A DNA stretch of 64,000 bases, taken from the NCBI GenBank assembly GCA_947095535.1, contig OX352772.1, positions 54,703,445 to 54,767,444 on the forward strand, given 5' to 3'. The notes below the pieces were generated by a model. The model saw nothing but the letters and a program-made list of their open reading frames with translations, was not told where the DNA came from and searched no databases. Numbering within the stretch: position 1 is the first letter of the stretch; the number at the start of each line of letters is the position of its first letter. Shown piece after piece: positions 14,191 through 26,196 of the stretch. Position numbers and translations under genes: made by a program. Origin of the DNA: Poecilobothrus nobilitatus (taxonomy: Eukaryota; Arthropoda; Insecta; Diptera; Dolichopodidae).

Positions 14191-14622
14191 AAGTTAATTT
14201 CCAGCTAATGGTGTAGTGGTTAAGACACCGGCCTTCCATACGAAAGGTCTCGGGTCAAACCCCATCTGGGTCATATAGATTAATAAAAATAAATAATATA
14301 GATTTTTTATATAATATATAATTAGTAGAATATAATTAAATTAATAAAAATAAGTATAACATGTCTTATAAATTATAATTAATATCATATTGTAATAGCT
14401 ATATAATAAAATAATAATAAACCATAATTCTTGTATAAGATAATAGATGGCGTAGAATTAAAGAAACGTCTTTCTTGTACAATAGCTACAGCCGAGTAAT
14501 CAACGGCTTAGTGAAATTAATGATTCACGATACTGAAGTCAGTCAAATATGAATAATAAATGCCTTAGTGAATGCCCTATACTCCTCATTCGAGTGGCAA
14601 GGAAAAAAAAAAAAGTTACTTT
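14191..14622 (+). mobile_element. SINE-A: tRNA-derived SINE with target-site duplication
   Basis: The head at 14201-14270 is tRNA-like: acceptor-like CCAG/CTGG ends, an A box in TAATGGTGTAGTGGTTAAG, a GTGT/ACAC D-stem, an anticodon-like stem GGCCT/AGGTC with an oversized loop, and a B-box-like GGGTCAAACCCC. A body of about 340 bp follows, ending with GAGTGGCAAGG and a poly(A) tail at 14601-14612. Near-perfect 10-bp direct repeats flank it: AAGTTAATTT at 14191-14200 and AAGTTACTTT at 14613-14622, as expected for LINE-driven insertion. The distorted anticodon loop and the body argue against a working tRNA gene. Confidence 0.85.
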
Positions 14623-14888
14623 CAAATTTTAACAAAAAGAAAGTTATTTACAATTTATTACTTACACATTTAATCAAATAATTACACATAATTACTCATT
14701 TAATTATTGTGCTTAATAACTTATGTAATAAACAAATATATATTAAAAATGTCATATAAGTTAAATAAAATAAATCACAGATCAAATTAACTTGAAACTA
14801 TTTGTCAGTGCTTTTTTACATACAAAATAAAATTTGCCTAAAAGTATGCAATCATATTTCTTATTATTGTAAATATCGAAATTTTACA

Positions 14889-14930
14889 TGGGAGCTCGAT
14901 GGTTGAGTGATTAAATACGTAGGCTTATTA
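14889..14930 (+). mobile_element. possible SINE head fragment
   Basis: GGGAGCTCGATGGTTGAGTG followed by ATTAAATACGTAGGC resembles the acceptor and A-box part of the tRNA-like heads near 30.6 and 47.5 kb (GGGGCCTCGATGGCCTAGTG). No B box or body is evident, so it is at best a short truncated relic. Confidence 0.3.
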
Positions 14931-16519
14931 TTAATGTTTTTATTTTATTTATTTCTCTTTCAAATTCCAAAATTAATTCTAAAAAGTTAAAAATTTAAGG
15001 GAGAAAATGAATTTTAAAATTTTCCTTATTGATTGATTTGTTGATTATATATACCTTTTTCCTTTGAAATTTATGAATTGAACTTTTAACATTTCTTTAA
15101 TGTTATTTTTTTTGCATTATGGTGATTTTAGTTTAATAAAAGCAAATTAATGTTAAATTAAATATATATTTATTTAAAAATAAAATTATTTTCACTTTTA
15201 GTATTTATTTAAGATCTTACTAAATTCGTGGAAAATTTTGACAATAAATTTTCCTTTACTAAACATTTTAAAATTAATTTTAGAATTTCTGTCTCTTTCA
15301 GCATAAACAAAATAAATATATTAATAATGATGAAAAACCCAAATTCTATGAAATTTCTAAAAGTATTTCCAAATCACTGATTATTTAAATGTCATAGAAA
15401 TGACACGACACTAATACCAAACCCATTAAAAAAAACCTTCAAGAAAAAAAAAAAAATAATTAAATTAAATGGAATTGTTTTAATATTATGACTTTGTCCT
15501 TAAAAAAAAAAAGCAAAAATAATATGATTTTTTTTCCCTATTTTCTGTTAAATATTAAGGTTATTATTTAAACTTGAAAATAAATAACAAAAAATAATAA
15601 AAAAAACCAAAATGAAACAATAAAATTATGATAAGATTATGTCGCAGAAAAAACCTACTCTAGAAATATTCGAAATTTTTTTATTATAATTTTTAAATGT
15701 TAAATGTTAACTTTATTTAATATTGTGTAAAATATACAAATTTTATCACTTAAGAGAATAAAAATTCAAGGGAGTTTTCAACTCCCAAAATTAAAACATA
15801 AAGAAGAGCAAAACCTACTTAAAAATGTTATTTTTTTTAGTGAAGTTGGGGATAAAGCTATAGGTTGTTTTAAATTCAAATTAATGTGGTTTGAAAAAAA
15901 ACATTTTTAAACTAATTATAGATAAAAAAAAATCTATTTTAATTCTGTCACTCTTAATATTATATTTTTATTGTCAAATTAACATAATATTAAAAACAAA
16001 AATTTATATTTTTAAGGTACTCGTCATTTATGTTTAGGAGGTGTTTTTCTTCATATAATGTTGGCACTCTGCTTCAAAGTAAAAAACAAAGTTTTTATTA
16101 TTAATTTTGACAATTTTTTTTGCAAGTACTTTGCAGAATTTGTTCAGACTTTGTTAAAACTTTGAATTGTTGTTTTTTAGTATATAACACAAATGATGAC
16201 CTTATTCTAGTTTCGAACCATATTCGACAACAGAAGTAAGAATAATGAGATAGGTTGGAGGTACAATACGGACCTAGAGTCTATGTGGGGATTACTTTCG
16301 CGTTAGCTCAACCTTCATCAATCAAAAACCAAAAAAATGCGAAAAAAGATAGGATAAAAAGATAGTTAAAAAAAATTAGATAAAAAAGAAAAGATTAGAT
16401 AAAAAAAATTTGAGATAAAAGTATAATTCATTCTTTTGACACAAAAACAAAAAAATTGCAAAAAGTAAAAAAAAATCAAGGAAAGTTTGAAGATTATATA
16501 ATATATATTTCATATAATC
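14931..16519. other. gene-free AT-rich DNA
   Basis: Nothing recognisable. A GC-richer patch at 16200-16320 (TCGAACCATATTCGACAACA ... TTTCGCGTTAGCTCAACC) matches no other part of the window that I could find. Confidence 0.6.
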
Positions 16520-17163
16520 AGATTTTCCAAAAGACAATTAAAACAGTTGAGACTTGCAACAAAATTTGTAATTATCCTTTGAATTTTACATAGAAAAAAA
16601 TTGTGACACTTTCTTCAATTTTAATAAAATGCTATACACTTAAGAAAAGCTGTTAAAATATAACACATAATAATTTTCACTTTTTAATTTTTACAGAGGC
16701 CTAAGTTTTTTTTTTAGATGTCTAAATAGCTGTAATCTAATTTCAAATTTTTTTGACCTCTAATAACTCTTAAACAGGGAGAAGCAAAAGAAGAACAATT
16801 TGTTAAAACAAAAATTTTTTTAGGGTAACTTATAATACTTCTCAAAGATTTTCTTCTCTCAAAGAATTTCAAGGTTCTATCTAGTTCTGAATTTATAAAA
16901 ATACGATACGATACGAAAATTTGAAAAAATACGGTTCTAAAGGTATGTACTTCGCATCTTTAGATTGAAAAATCTGAAATGAAAATATGGTTTTTAGAGT
17001 CTGCAACTCCATAATTTTTATACGAGACCTTTTCATGGTTAACCTTATTCCTCTCGATTTAATGGCATAGAGTATTTGTAAATAGACACACAAAAGATCA
17101 AACAAAATGAAGCTAATAAGCAAATTTTTCAAATTTTTTTTTTTGAAAAATGTGCTAAAAATG
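16520..17163 (-). mobile_element. R2-f: decayed R2 element
   Basis: On the minus strand it starts near 17163 with TTTTTAGCACATTTTTC, the R2 5' end, and runs to the R2 3' region at about 16520 (TTTCCAAAAGACAATTAAAACAG on the plus strand, compare R2-b). The GTCC tract has been lost, and the body carries many substitutions. No intact hairpin remains. It is among the oldest R2 copies here. Confidence 0.65.
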
Positions 17164-18272
17164 TAATTTGACAATACCGGTTTTGCCTATTTCGAACATT
17201 TGAAGTTTATGTTAATTCATATCTATATATTAATTAGATCATTTCCAAATAATTCTCCTTTAAACAAATTGTCATATTTGTCTGTTACTCACAGTTTTAC
17301 CTTAAATGTCCTTAAATGCCTTTACATTTAATACAAGTAAACCAAATGAAAATCATTTGAGTTTATCTTTATGTTTTAATTATTAATTGTTTTTCCCAAA
17401 TTAAGGTCATCTTAATAAATGAAAAAAAAAAAAAAAAACGTTGCTTTAAGTTTTATATTAATTTTATTAAGTTAACATTTAGTTTTAATTAAAAATTTAA
17501 TTGAAATTAATGGTATATAGCCTAACAGTTAGAAAATAAATATTAAGAAACCAGGATATTAAAATAAAACTATATATATATGTTTGTATGTAGTTATATT
17601 ATATGAATTAATAATTGAAATGATGAAATTTTCTATAGTATTTTGTTTATTTTTATATACAGATAAAAAAAATCATTCTTTATCCCTCACATTTAATTTT
17701 TTTCTTTGAATTAGTTGTCAACATGGCAAAATAAGTTTTGTTGTAGAATGATAAAAGTGTTTTGTTGTAGAAATAAATTTTAGTAATTTTTAGTAAAGAA
17801 TAAAGGTTTTTTTTTTTTTAATATTTAAATGTTAAATCTTAATTCAAACTTAAAGAAAATGCTCTAAGAAGCGGGTGCTAAATTTATTAATTAATTTTTT
17901 TTTTTTTCCTTTTATGGTAAGGATGGTGACAATCATTGAATTAATATTTTGCATAACACAGTTATGTAGGACTTTAACTTACTAAAAATAGCTTTGATAT
18001 AGGCTTGCTTTCTTCATTTAACCCTTCTAAACGAGTCTTATATTTTATATTTATATAATTTTCTAAACGGGCCTTATATTTAAATTATATTTTAACGAAC
18101 ATTCTAAAAGAATCTTATATATCTCATTGCAGGTGTTTTTTATTTCTTTACTTACATTGTATAATGAAACTCTAGAGTTCAGATGATTATGTTTATTGCA
18201 ATTTCGTAAGTGTATCAAGAAGCATAAAATTTTCTATCGGTAATCTAGAGTTTCAACCTGATAAGAGCCTAT

Positions 18273-18541
18273 ACATTTCTTTATATTTTGATTCTGGTTT
18301 GACTCTTTTTTTTTTTAACGGCTCATTTCACCTTAGCTTAATATTTAATGCCATTCCTTATTTTCCACATTATTATAACACTTTTAATTTTACGACTGAG
18401 GGACGACTTCAAAAAAAAAAAAAAAAAATTTTAAGGTTATCTGCAACCTCGTCATTATTCGTCAGAATTCTACTACCATTATCATAATATCGTCAGTATC
18501 GTCATGTACCATTATATTACATTTCTTTATATTTTGATTCT
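18273..18541. repeat. 23-bp perfect direct repeat flanking 223 bp
   Basis: The same 23 bases (starting ACATTTCTTTATATTTTGAT) occur at 18273-18295 and 18519-18541. The 223 bp between them include a run of A near 18413-18428 and several CGTCA motifs near the right end. It could be an insertion with a long target-site duplication, or a tandem duplication in which the middle has diverged. Confidence 0.6.
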
Positions 18542-21049
18542 AGTATATATATTTTAAATTTTATCTTATATTTTAAATCACTAGTATTCTCCATCATAAT
18601 TCATTTATAGATTACTTATTTAGTAATGAACACGATGAAAAGTTTTCTAAACTTTAAGAAATCATAGCAAATGTGACTCAAGGTAATGTCTTGATTTCTA
18701 TATAAATAAACTATCAGTTAATCTAACCTATTTTAGAGTATATCTATATAATATTTAGATATTATTTGCCTTAAGCCTTTCTTCCAAACTTTATTAAATG
18801 GGTGAGCTACTTTTAGAAAGATTGTAGAATATAGTCGATTTTTCTCCTAGAGTTTTTTCAATTATATTTGTAATACTGTCCTAGTGTTCAATAGTTGTAA
18901 TTAACTTTAAATAAATAAATTATAATTATGTTTGTTCATGAATTAAAAATCATGAATTATCTTCATGATCAAGTATCATTCAAGGTTCAATATTAATTAA
19001 ACAGAACTTTATTTTGCCATTGGTTTAACAATTTTGAGTTTTTCTTTTTTCGTTAATAGTTTAAAATTAACTGAAAGCACTGAAAATTATTGTTACCACT
19101 TTTTTTTCGCAAGGATCAATACAAAATTATTTTTTTTAATAGATGTTCTATATTTTATATATGATTTATTTTATTTTTTGATGTTTTTAATTTAAATAAT
19201 ACTCAAAAATCTTAAATTTGAAAATTTCTTTATCATTTGAGGTGAAAAAGGAGATTAGTTGTCAAAAAATTCAGATTAAAAATAAATAATGGGTATAGAT
19301 ACCATTAGAAAGTTTAAAATTTCTTGAAGATTGACCAATAAAAGTCAAAAAACAAAAAAATATAATATAATAATATGCATTATTTCTTTTAAGTGTTAAC
19401 AATCATTTTCTTTTGTTTAATAAAGTTTAGAATTTTGATGAAGCACACTGTTGATTTCCAGTCTTTATTCCTATTTTTCTTTTTCTTTTTTTTTTTTTGT
19501 TTCTATTTTTATCAATATATACACACATTTTTATTCATAGTGATTGATTTTACTTTCACAAAATACAAATATATACAATAATATAAATTCAACTATTATT
19601 AAATATATATATATATATAGAAAGTGAAAGTATAAAAGAACACGTTCACAAAAATTCAAGGACAAATTAATGATGAAACACAAAGTAAACAACAAACAAA
19701 TAAACAAACGAATATTTTCATGAAAATCCTGTTGTGATTTTTTTTAGGATTTCCATTTTATGTTTTTTATTATTTGTTTTGGTTTTTTTTGTTTTTGTTT
19801 ATTGTTTTTTTTTTTGTTTTTTTTTTATCAAATTATTGATATTGTTGTTGTTGTTCTTGTTTTTGTTAAGAAACAAAGACAATTTATTATAAGCCACATA
19901 AGTTTATATTGTTATATTAAATTTCCATATATTTTATGTTTATATATATATATACACATTTTCAAAAATAAATAGAAATAAAATGTATATGTATATATAT
20001 ATAAATTAATTTTTAATAGGTATATATAAATAAGTAAATAATGGATGCTTTGTGATTTAATAAAATCTCTTTAATCAAAATAAAATATTTTTTTTTTGAA
20101 TTTTATTTTGTTGTCATTTTATATATAAAAATAAAAAAAAAAAACCAAACCTCTAATAGGATTTACAAAACATTTTAATGTACTTACAAACATATAATAT
20201 ATATATATATTTTAAAAGATTAGGGTTATCGAAAGTTTCTAAATCTTTTTGTTTTTTGTAAACATAAGTCAAGAAAAAAAAAAATCAAAAAAAAAAAAAT
20301 TTAAGATCTGCTGGCTAAGATCATTTTTACTTTTCTAGAGAATAAAATATCTAAAATATTCATTCACCGTATAATTTGATAATTTTGCTTCTTTTTTTTA
20401 ACGAAATATACAATTAAAATTTAAATAATATAAACTTTTAATCTACTAAGTACTAACGTTTCCTAAATTCTGATTAAAATCTATTTTAAAAATATACGGG
20501 CAAATGAAGAAAAAAAAAAAAAAAATCAGCAAAAAATATTTTTTTCTTTGAAATCAAATTTTAAATTCATTATGATACCTTTACGCATTCCTTGAAAAAA
20601 TGACACCATTTGATGGAGGAAAGAAAATCGAAGAAAACCAAGGAAATCTCAACCAAGAAAACCCAAGAAAGTCTAAGATATTCAATTCGTATGAATATAC
20701 ACACGAAACTTGTAGAACTACAGCTACCATTTCTTTAAATTAAAAACTAAATAACATAAAAATATTAATTTTGTTCAGTACAATTGTATTTAACGTTAAA
20801 ATCTATTTAATTATTGAATAGTTGAACAAAAAATTGTTTCAAAAAGTTTCATGAGAATATTATTAACATCAGATTTATAACTAATAAAGATCAAATATAT
20901 AAAAAGTTTCAAATTAAGTTAGTATTGTCCTATTTTCAAAAAATTATAATTTGAAATTAGACCGTACATTTTTAAAAGTCTACATCCAAAAATCATAAAA
21001 AGGAGTCAAGTGCATCAAGGGGCATCACTAAACTGTAAAATTTTGTAGA

Positions 21050-21170
21050 TAACGTAATTGAAATTCGTTGCATGTTACGTTTGTGGAATCAGATGCCATT
21101 ACATGTGCTCCCCAAAGTTTGTAACTGATATGTGTACGATTTAGTAAAGTTTAAGAAGAACATTAATATA
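21050..21170 (+). pseudogene. possible C-terminal relic of a LINE ORF2
   Basis: One frame from about 21066 reads LRLWNQMPLHVLPKV, a stop, then DLVKFKKN. Many non-LTR retrotransposon polymerases end with a segment of the form R-x-W-N-x-L-P followed by F-K-x-x-L. The resemblance is limited to about 35 codons with an internal stop. No other domain is readable nearby. Confidence 0.3.
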
Positions 21171-23129
21171 GTACTCATACTACACAATACTAAATGTTCT
21201 TAAATACCTTTTACCAATAATTCTTGCCACATTCTCATCCCATAAATTAAAGTGTACAGTTGAATTAAAGGTCCTATCCTAAATTTAAATTTAAAAGGGG
21301 GTTGTTTTGGTTGATTAAAATTCAACACTGTCCGGAAGAATTACATACAATACTTTTGGGTGACTTTAAAAAATTTTCCACCGACTTTCGTAAAAAAAAA
21401 GTTTTGAAGGAAATTGAACAGATGCCAAAGAACATCAATTGTTACAATTAATCTTATATAAAAATTCTATATATGTACTCATAAAATAAAATAAGCAAAA
21501 TGACAAAATAAATTACATTTTAACTAAATTTATTTAAATGTTTGTTAAATATTGAATTGCAAGTTAGAACGCATCAGTCGTTTACTAAATTGGCACTAGA
21601 ATGCATCAGTCGGCACTAGATACACGTTTTTTTATTTTGAAAAACCTTCACCTTTTCGCTTCAAGATTATTAATTTTCTCAACAAAATCTTTTACTTCAT
21701 ATGTGCACAAATTTTAACTACAAAAGATACCAAAGATAACTAAACTTTTACAAAATATACTTTAGATGAAATATTTAAAGCCTACCCCGGAACAATATTT
21801 CAAGTTTTATTTTTTTTATTAAATATTATAACTGTTTATTATCCCTAAAGAAGCTAAGGAAAATAAACGAAATTTCTTAAGGCAAAAAGAAAATTATAAA
21901 GATTTTCTTTTTCAAATTCAATTAACCCAACATCTACATATCGATATATCTACTATATCGAAACCTTATTCTGATAAAACTCAAAACATATTATAATAAT
22001 AAGAAGGGATAAATAAAATAAGAAGATTATTATGTTAAAATTAAATTATTAATAGATTTTTTTTTATTTTTTTTTTCTGTCCATATTTTTTCTTGTATCA
22101 GTGCTTTTGACCTTTTATTCTCGAGGGCATAAAAAAAATTTTTTTTCGAATTTTCTGTATTCTAACTTTTTTTTTTATTAAAGTTGGCAACTCAATTAAT
22201 TTATAAATTTATGTATCCAATTCACTATATACAAATTAAGTTAAATATTTTTATATGAATATACGAGTAGATATAATATATATTTTTTAGATTAATGCTC
22301 ATAAAGTATAAAAAAATGATAAATTAAAAAAAAAACAAAAAAAAAAAATCGGACAGTTGGCGTTTGTTCCTTTATATTTATTTCATTATTAATTCCTTTT
22401 TATATTTTATATAGACAAAATAAATTTATCTAAACACAAGCAATTTTCAAAAAATTGAATTTTATTATAGTTAAAATGAATCTTAAGATTGTACCATAAA
22501 ATATATGTTGTTAAAAAAAAAAACAAAACCTAAATTAAGATGCACAATTTTTTGTTTAAAGGATACATTATTAAAAGAATGTATATATGGCATAAGACAT
22601 ACATCATATATGCATGTAAAATATTAAAAACAATAATGAGTATAATCTGATAAATTCGCGAAACAACTGGTCAGATCATAATCATTATTTTGTTTTTTAT
22701 TACTTTTTTTATCTTCTATTATATTTTGATATAATCTTTATTTTAAATTAATGATATTTTTATTTAATTACAAACCTTTGAACTTTAACGTTCTAGAATT
22801 TTATAAGACATCATACAAGTTTATATCTATTTTAAATTATGTTCTGTTACAAGTCTTTAGAGGGTTCTAATTGAAATTAATTCATTATAATTCCTAAAAT
22901 TTCCCAAACCTAATTCTCTAAACATCTTTCTTGTATCCTTTTTCCAGAAACCAAACTGTACCTTTCCTATTAAAAGTCCAATCGAAACATTGATTGAAAA
23001 GGCAGGCAAGACAGTCTGAATAACGAAAAGTTTTTAAAGGTAAAAATTTTTATTTAAAAAAAGGAAATTGTAAGTACTTTTGTATCAAAATTTATTCTAA
23101 TTTTTATTTTAAATTTTTTATGTTAGGAA

Positions 23130-23660
23130 AAAAATGTGCAAAATCAAGAGATATTTCCTTCAGTTTTATGGAAATTCTATATAATTAAGAAAACCAGATG
23201 CATATGCGTAACTTATGTTAACCATGTAAAAATATAAAATATTGAAGCTAAAAATTTAAATTTTAATATCTTAGTAACGACAAATTTACACGGCTGCTCA
23301 AGTTATAGCTCTCTAAAAATTGTGGGTTTTTAATTTTTGACCACTAATAGATCTTAAACATAAGTAATATATAAGTATTCTCATATATCTCTCACACTGC
23401 TAAGCTGAAAAATACTGAATAAATATTTAGCAGATTTTGAGATATGAACATTTGAAAATAAAGTTTTTCCAACTTTAAAAGTCTGTAGTCCTGTAATGAG
23501 AGGGGTTGTATAGAAAAAGTTGCTCTACATTATTAATATTTTCATGAGAACTATTAAGGGTTAAAATTTTATCCCTTCATCTTAAACGGTGTAGAAGTTT
23601 TTTAAGAAAACAAACGGACATAGTGAAACTAATAAGCAAATTTTTTAAAGAAATGATGTC
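23130..23660 (-). mobile_element. decayed R2/R3-type element fragment
   Basis: Read on the minus strand it begins near 23660 with the GCTTATTAGTTTCACTATGTCCG stretch typical of R2 and continues through the ACACCGTTTAAGAT block to body motifs (CCTAATAGCTC-like, CACTTTC-like). The left part near 23140 (AAATCAAGAGATATTTCCTTC) matches the fragment at 32027. Only a single GTCCG unit remains. Confidence 0.55.
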
Positions 23661-24899
23661 CTAAAATTTGTTAAACTGCATCAATAAATGATAATGCAAT
23701 AATGATAATCTAATTTATTTATTCTTAATATATCCTAACTAACTTCTGAGTACTATTGTTTATTACTTATACAATTAAAGAAATTTAAACGTCGGCGAAG
23801 GCTTGAAAATTTAGCAAATACTTGATTAGAGTTTTCTGAAACAGGCTTAAATACATAAAAGGGTTTTTCAGATTTTTATTCCTTTCTAAAATTCTAAAAA
23901 ATACATGCCCTTTATTTTTGGAGTCGATTTTTTTTTAGTGTTCTTAGGGTACATTAGACCAACTTAATAAAAGAAGTTTAAATTTAGATAATGGATATTG
24001 ATATGTAACATGTATGTATCCATTTGTTCTTTTTTTTCTTCTTGTATTTTTTTTTTTTTTGTTTTTTGACAAAATTTGATTTAATATTCTTTAAGAATTT
24101 TAAGGACATTAAGAAAGAACATTTTAAATTCATCGCAAATGAATTTTATAATCATTCGACTCAATCTTGATAGATCTATAATTAAAAAAAAAAACCCACT
24201 CGTAAATATTCAACAGATATTTTGGGACAGGAATATAATACAAATCAGAAAATGAACATGATGACATTAAATTAAAATTTTCGGACGTCATAAAAATATA
24301 CAAAAGTATTGAAATTTATTTTTATATAATACAATTTTTATTGGAAAATATTAATAAAATAAAATCAGAAATAAAATTCTATATTATTTTTAGAAAAAAA
24401 AAATAAAATCATTGGATTTAAAAATATATTATTTAAATATCTTAATATAACATCAAAGCCATTAAAATAATCCGAAAGCATTACGTTTATAAGACTGTTT
24501 TTAGAATAATAAATGAAGTTTAGTCTTATATCCACTACACATATAATATATGTACATATTATATTATTTGAATTTATTTCAATAAGTGTCCATTTTATTT
24601 GACAGTTGTCATAATTGTGCTTAGAATTTTGAACATTTTCATTAATATAACTGGATTTTTAAGTTAATATTAAGTTGTTATTATACAGGATATTCTGACA
24701 GAAATCAGATTTAGTAGAAAATATTGTAGTAAGGGTTAACACAGACTAAAAATTACAAAGAAAAACAGGCTTATATTACTTACGTAAGACATTCTTGACA
24801 TAAATTATATTTTTAAATATTAGAAAATGAGAAAATATTTAATGATTTTTTATTTGCGTATAACATAAAAACTTAATTTAATATTTGCTACAGTACGGA
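23661..24899. other. gene-free AT-rich DNA
   Basis: Nothing recognisable beyond poly(T) around 24035-24060 and short A runs. Confidence 0.6.
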
Positions 24900-24978
24900 A
24901 ATTGTGGTAATTCTTTTTTTTTTCCTGCAGGAGGTGCAGATCTTCAACTGAAACTAAGAAAATCTAGGCGCCCTTAGT
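24900..24978 (+). other. splice-acceptor-like site with a short open tail
   Basis: A strong polypyrimidine tract ends in CCTGCAG at about 24930. Behind it one frame stays open for 14 codons (GADLQLKLRKSRRP) before TAG. The sequence is clearly less AT-rich than its surroundings. It could be the last coding exon of an unidentified plus-strand gene, but the peptide is too short to recognise and no matching donor or upstream exon was found. Confidence 0.2.
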
Positions 24979-25269
24979 AGTGTAGTAAAGTCACCTCCCT
25001 CCGTAGTCAGAATAATGAACTAATCACTCTAATTGCAAAGTAGTATAGGAATACTAGTACGTCTGTACGTCTGAGGAATAGGAAATAGGAAAGGGAATAA
25101 GGAAGGAGAATTTTGAACTTAAATTGTAGGAGTGGAATTAAATTTTTAGATATGTGATAATCTTGGTGAGGTGTCATAAAGCCATATGTCATAAAACCAT
25201 ATTTTAAAAATATGGCTTAATGACCCAATCAAATGAGTCATAAAGCCATAATCCCAATATAGTTTAATG

Positions 25270-25450
25270 AATCATTCAAATGCAGCCACACTTCACTCCT
25301 TCTTCAGCCCTTCCCTTCACAACTCCCTTCGCGCTTCTCTTGAGGGTTGGGACTTGCTGCCTCTGAACGCAGTCGCGTGGGTAAACACTGGCACGCGAGT
25401 GAACGGAGGCGTACGGGCGAAAGCGGGCGCAGGGGCAGCACTCCCAATTT
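25270..25450. other. GC-rich, CpG-rich core of the foldback element
   Basis: About 180 bp that by eye approach 60% GC, against roughly 20-25% in the flanks, with many CpG dinucleotides (GTCGCG, CACGCG, GCGTACGGGCG). Both strands are open across it, 70 codons on plus and 77 on minus, but neither product resembles a known family and the boundaries fall in ordinary AT-rich DNA. It may be captured foreign or promoter DNA. Function unknown. Confidence 0.6.
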
Positions 25451-25649
25451 TTTCTTTTGTTTTTCATACAAATGTCTAAATTTTCACAAAATTTATTATT
25501 ATTTTTCATAGTCAGAATTTAATATTTTTCGTATAAAAACCTGAAAGCTTTTTTATTTTCCCCCATGATTTCAAATTCTTTGTTCTGTAAAAATGAGATA
25601 CAAAAAAGATTACAAAATAAACGTTGCCCTTTTCCGGGTTCTGCCTATA

Positions 25650-25770
25650 TATGTATCTATTTGGAGGAATTTTATAGTCGGTTACGAAACCAGAGTTGTC
25701 CCTTTTTCCAGAATCTTTACATATATATATTCTGGAAAAAGCGAATATCCTGATTTTGTAACCAAATCTA
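25650..25770. repeat. R6-a repeat
   Basis: Contains TTTTATAGTCGGTTACGAAA, CCCTTTTTCCAGAAT, the inverse ATTCTGGAAAAAG, then CCTGATTTTGTAACC. The same order is found at 56370-56530. A weaker unit with CCCTTTTCCGGG precedes it at about 25575-25650. It lies within the foldback element. Confidence 0.6.
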
Positions 25771-26196
25771 AAATTTTTCTTTCATACATATTTTCTATAT
25801 GTATGAATAGAACATATTAAGTATTTTCTTTCATACATATTTAAGCACTAAAGCTTTTGGAAACATTTTTCAACATCAATCAAACAACAACTATACAAAA
25901 AAAAATTATATTTGAATCAGAGAATAATTTAATTATCGCTTTATGACACAAATTTATTTATAAAAATATGACTTTATGATCCATTCATGAAATATACATT
26001 TATAACTTATGGCTTTATGACACCCCACCGATAATCTTATCTAATATCATAAAACGCAATATACAAATAAATAATTTGACCAATCATTGATTGTAATTTA
26101 TATATTTTTGAATTTTAATGAATATACCAAAAACCAAATGAGTTTTATAAATAAAGTTTTTTTTCACATGCTTTGTTTTGTCGATTCAGTCTGTCT

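Larger units (their letters stand above)
17164..23129. other. gene-free AT-rich DNA
   Basis: No supported gene. Contains homopolymer runs (17423-17439, 17811-17820, 18413-18428, 19480-19500, 19800-19830, 20510-20525), a 23-bp direct repeat pair at 18.3-18.5 kb, a doubtful LINE relic at 21.05 kb, and a small internal duplication around 21555-21620 (GCATCAGTCG and GGCACTAGA each twice). Confidence 0.6.
25156..26038. mobile_element. foldback/MITE-like element with 9-bp target duplication
   Basis: Direct repeats GATAATCTT at 25156-25164 and 26030-26038 bracket an 865-bp element. Its left end is GGTGAGGTGTCATAAAGCCA and its right end, read inward, is GGTGGGGTGTCATAAAGCCA, one mismatch in 20. Further copies of TCATAAAG(C/T)CATA lie within the first and last ~110 bp, so each end can fold. 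A 9-bp duplication points to a Mutator- or Merlin-type transposase supplied in trans. The interior holds a GC-rich block and an R6 repeat; no transposase is encoded. Confidence 0.8.

Noticed and set aside
14201..14270. A functional tRNA gene
   Set aside because: A and B boxes are present, but the acceptor stem pairs only partly, the anticodon loop is oversized, and the segment is the head of a SINE with poly(A) tail and target duplication.
16200..16320. GC-richer patch as an exon
   Set aside because: No open frame of useful length with splice sites, and no resemblance to a known protein.
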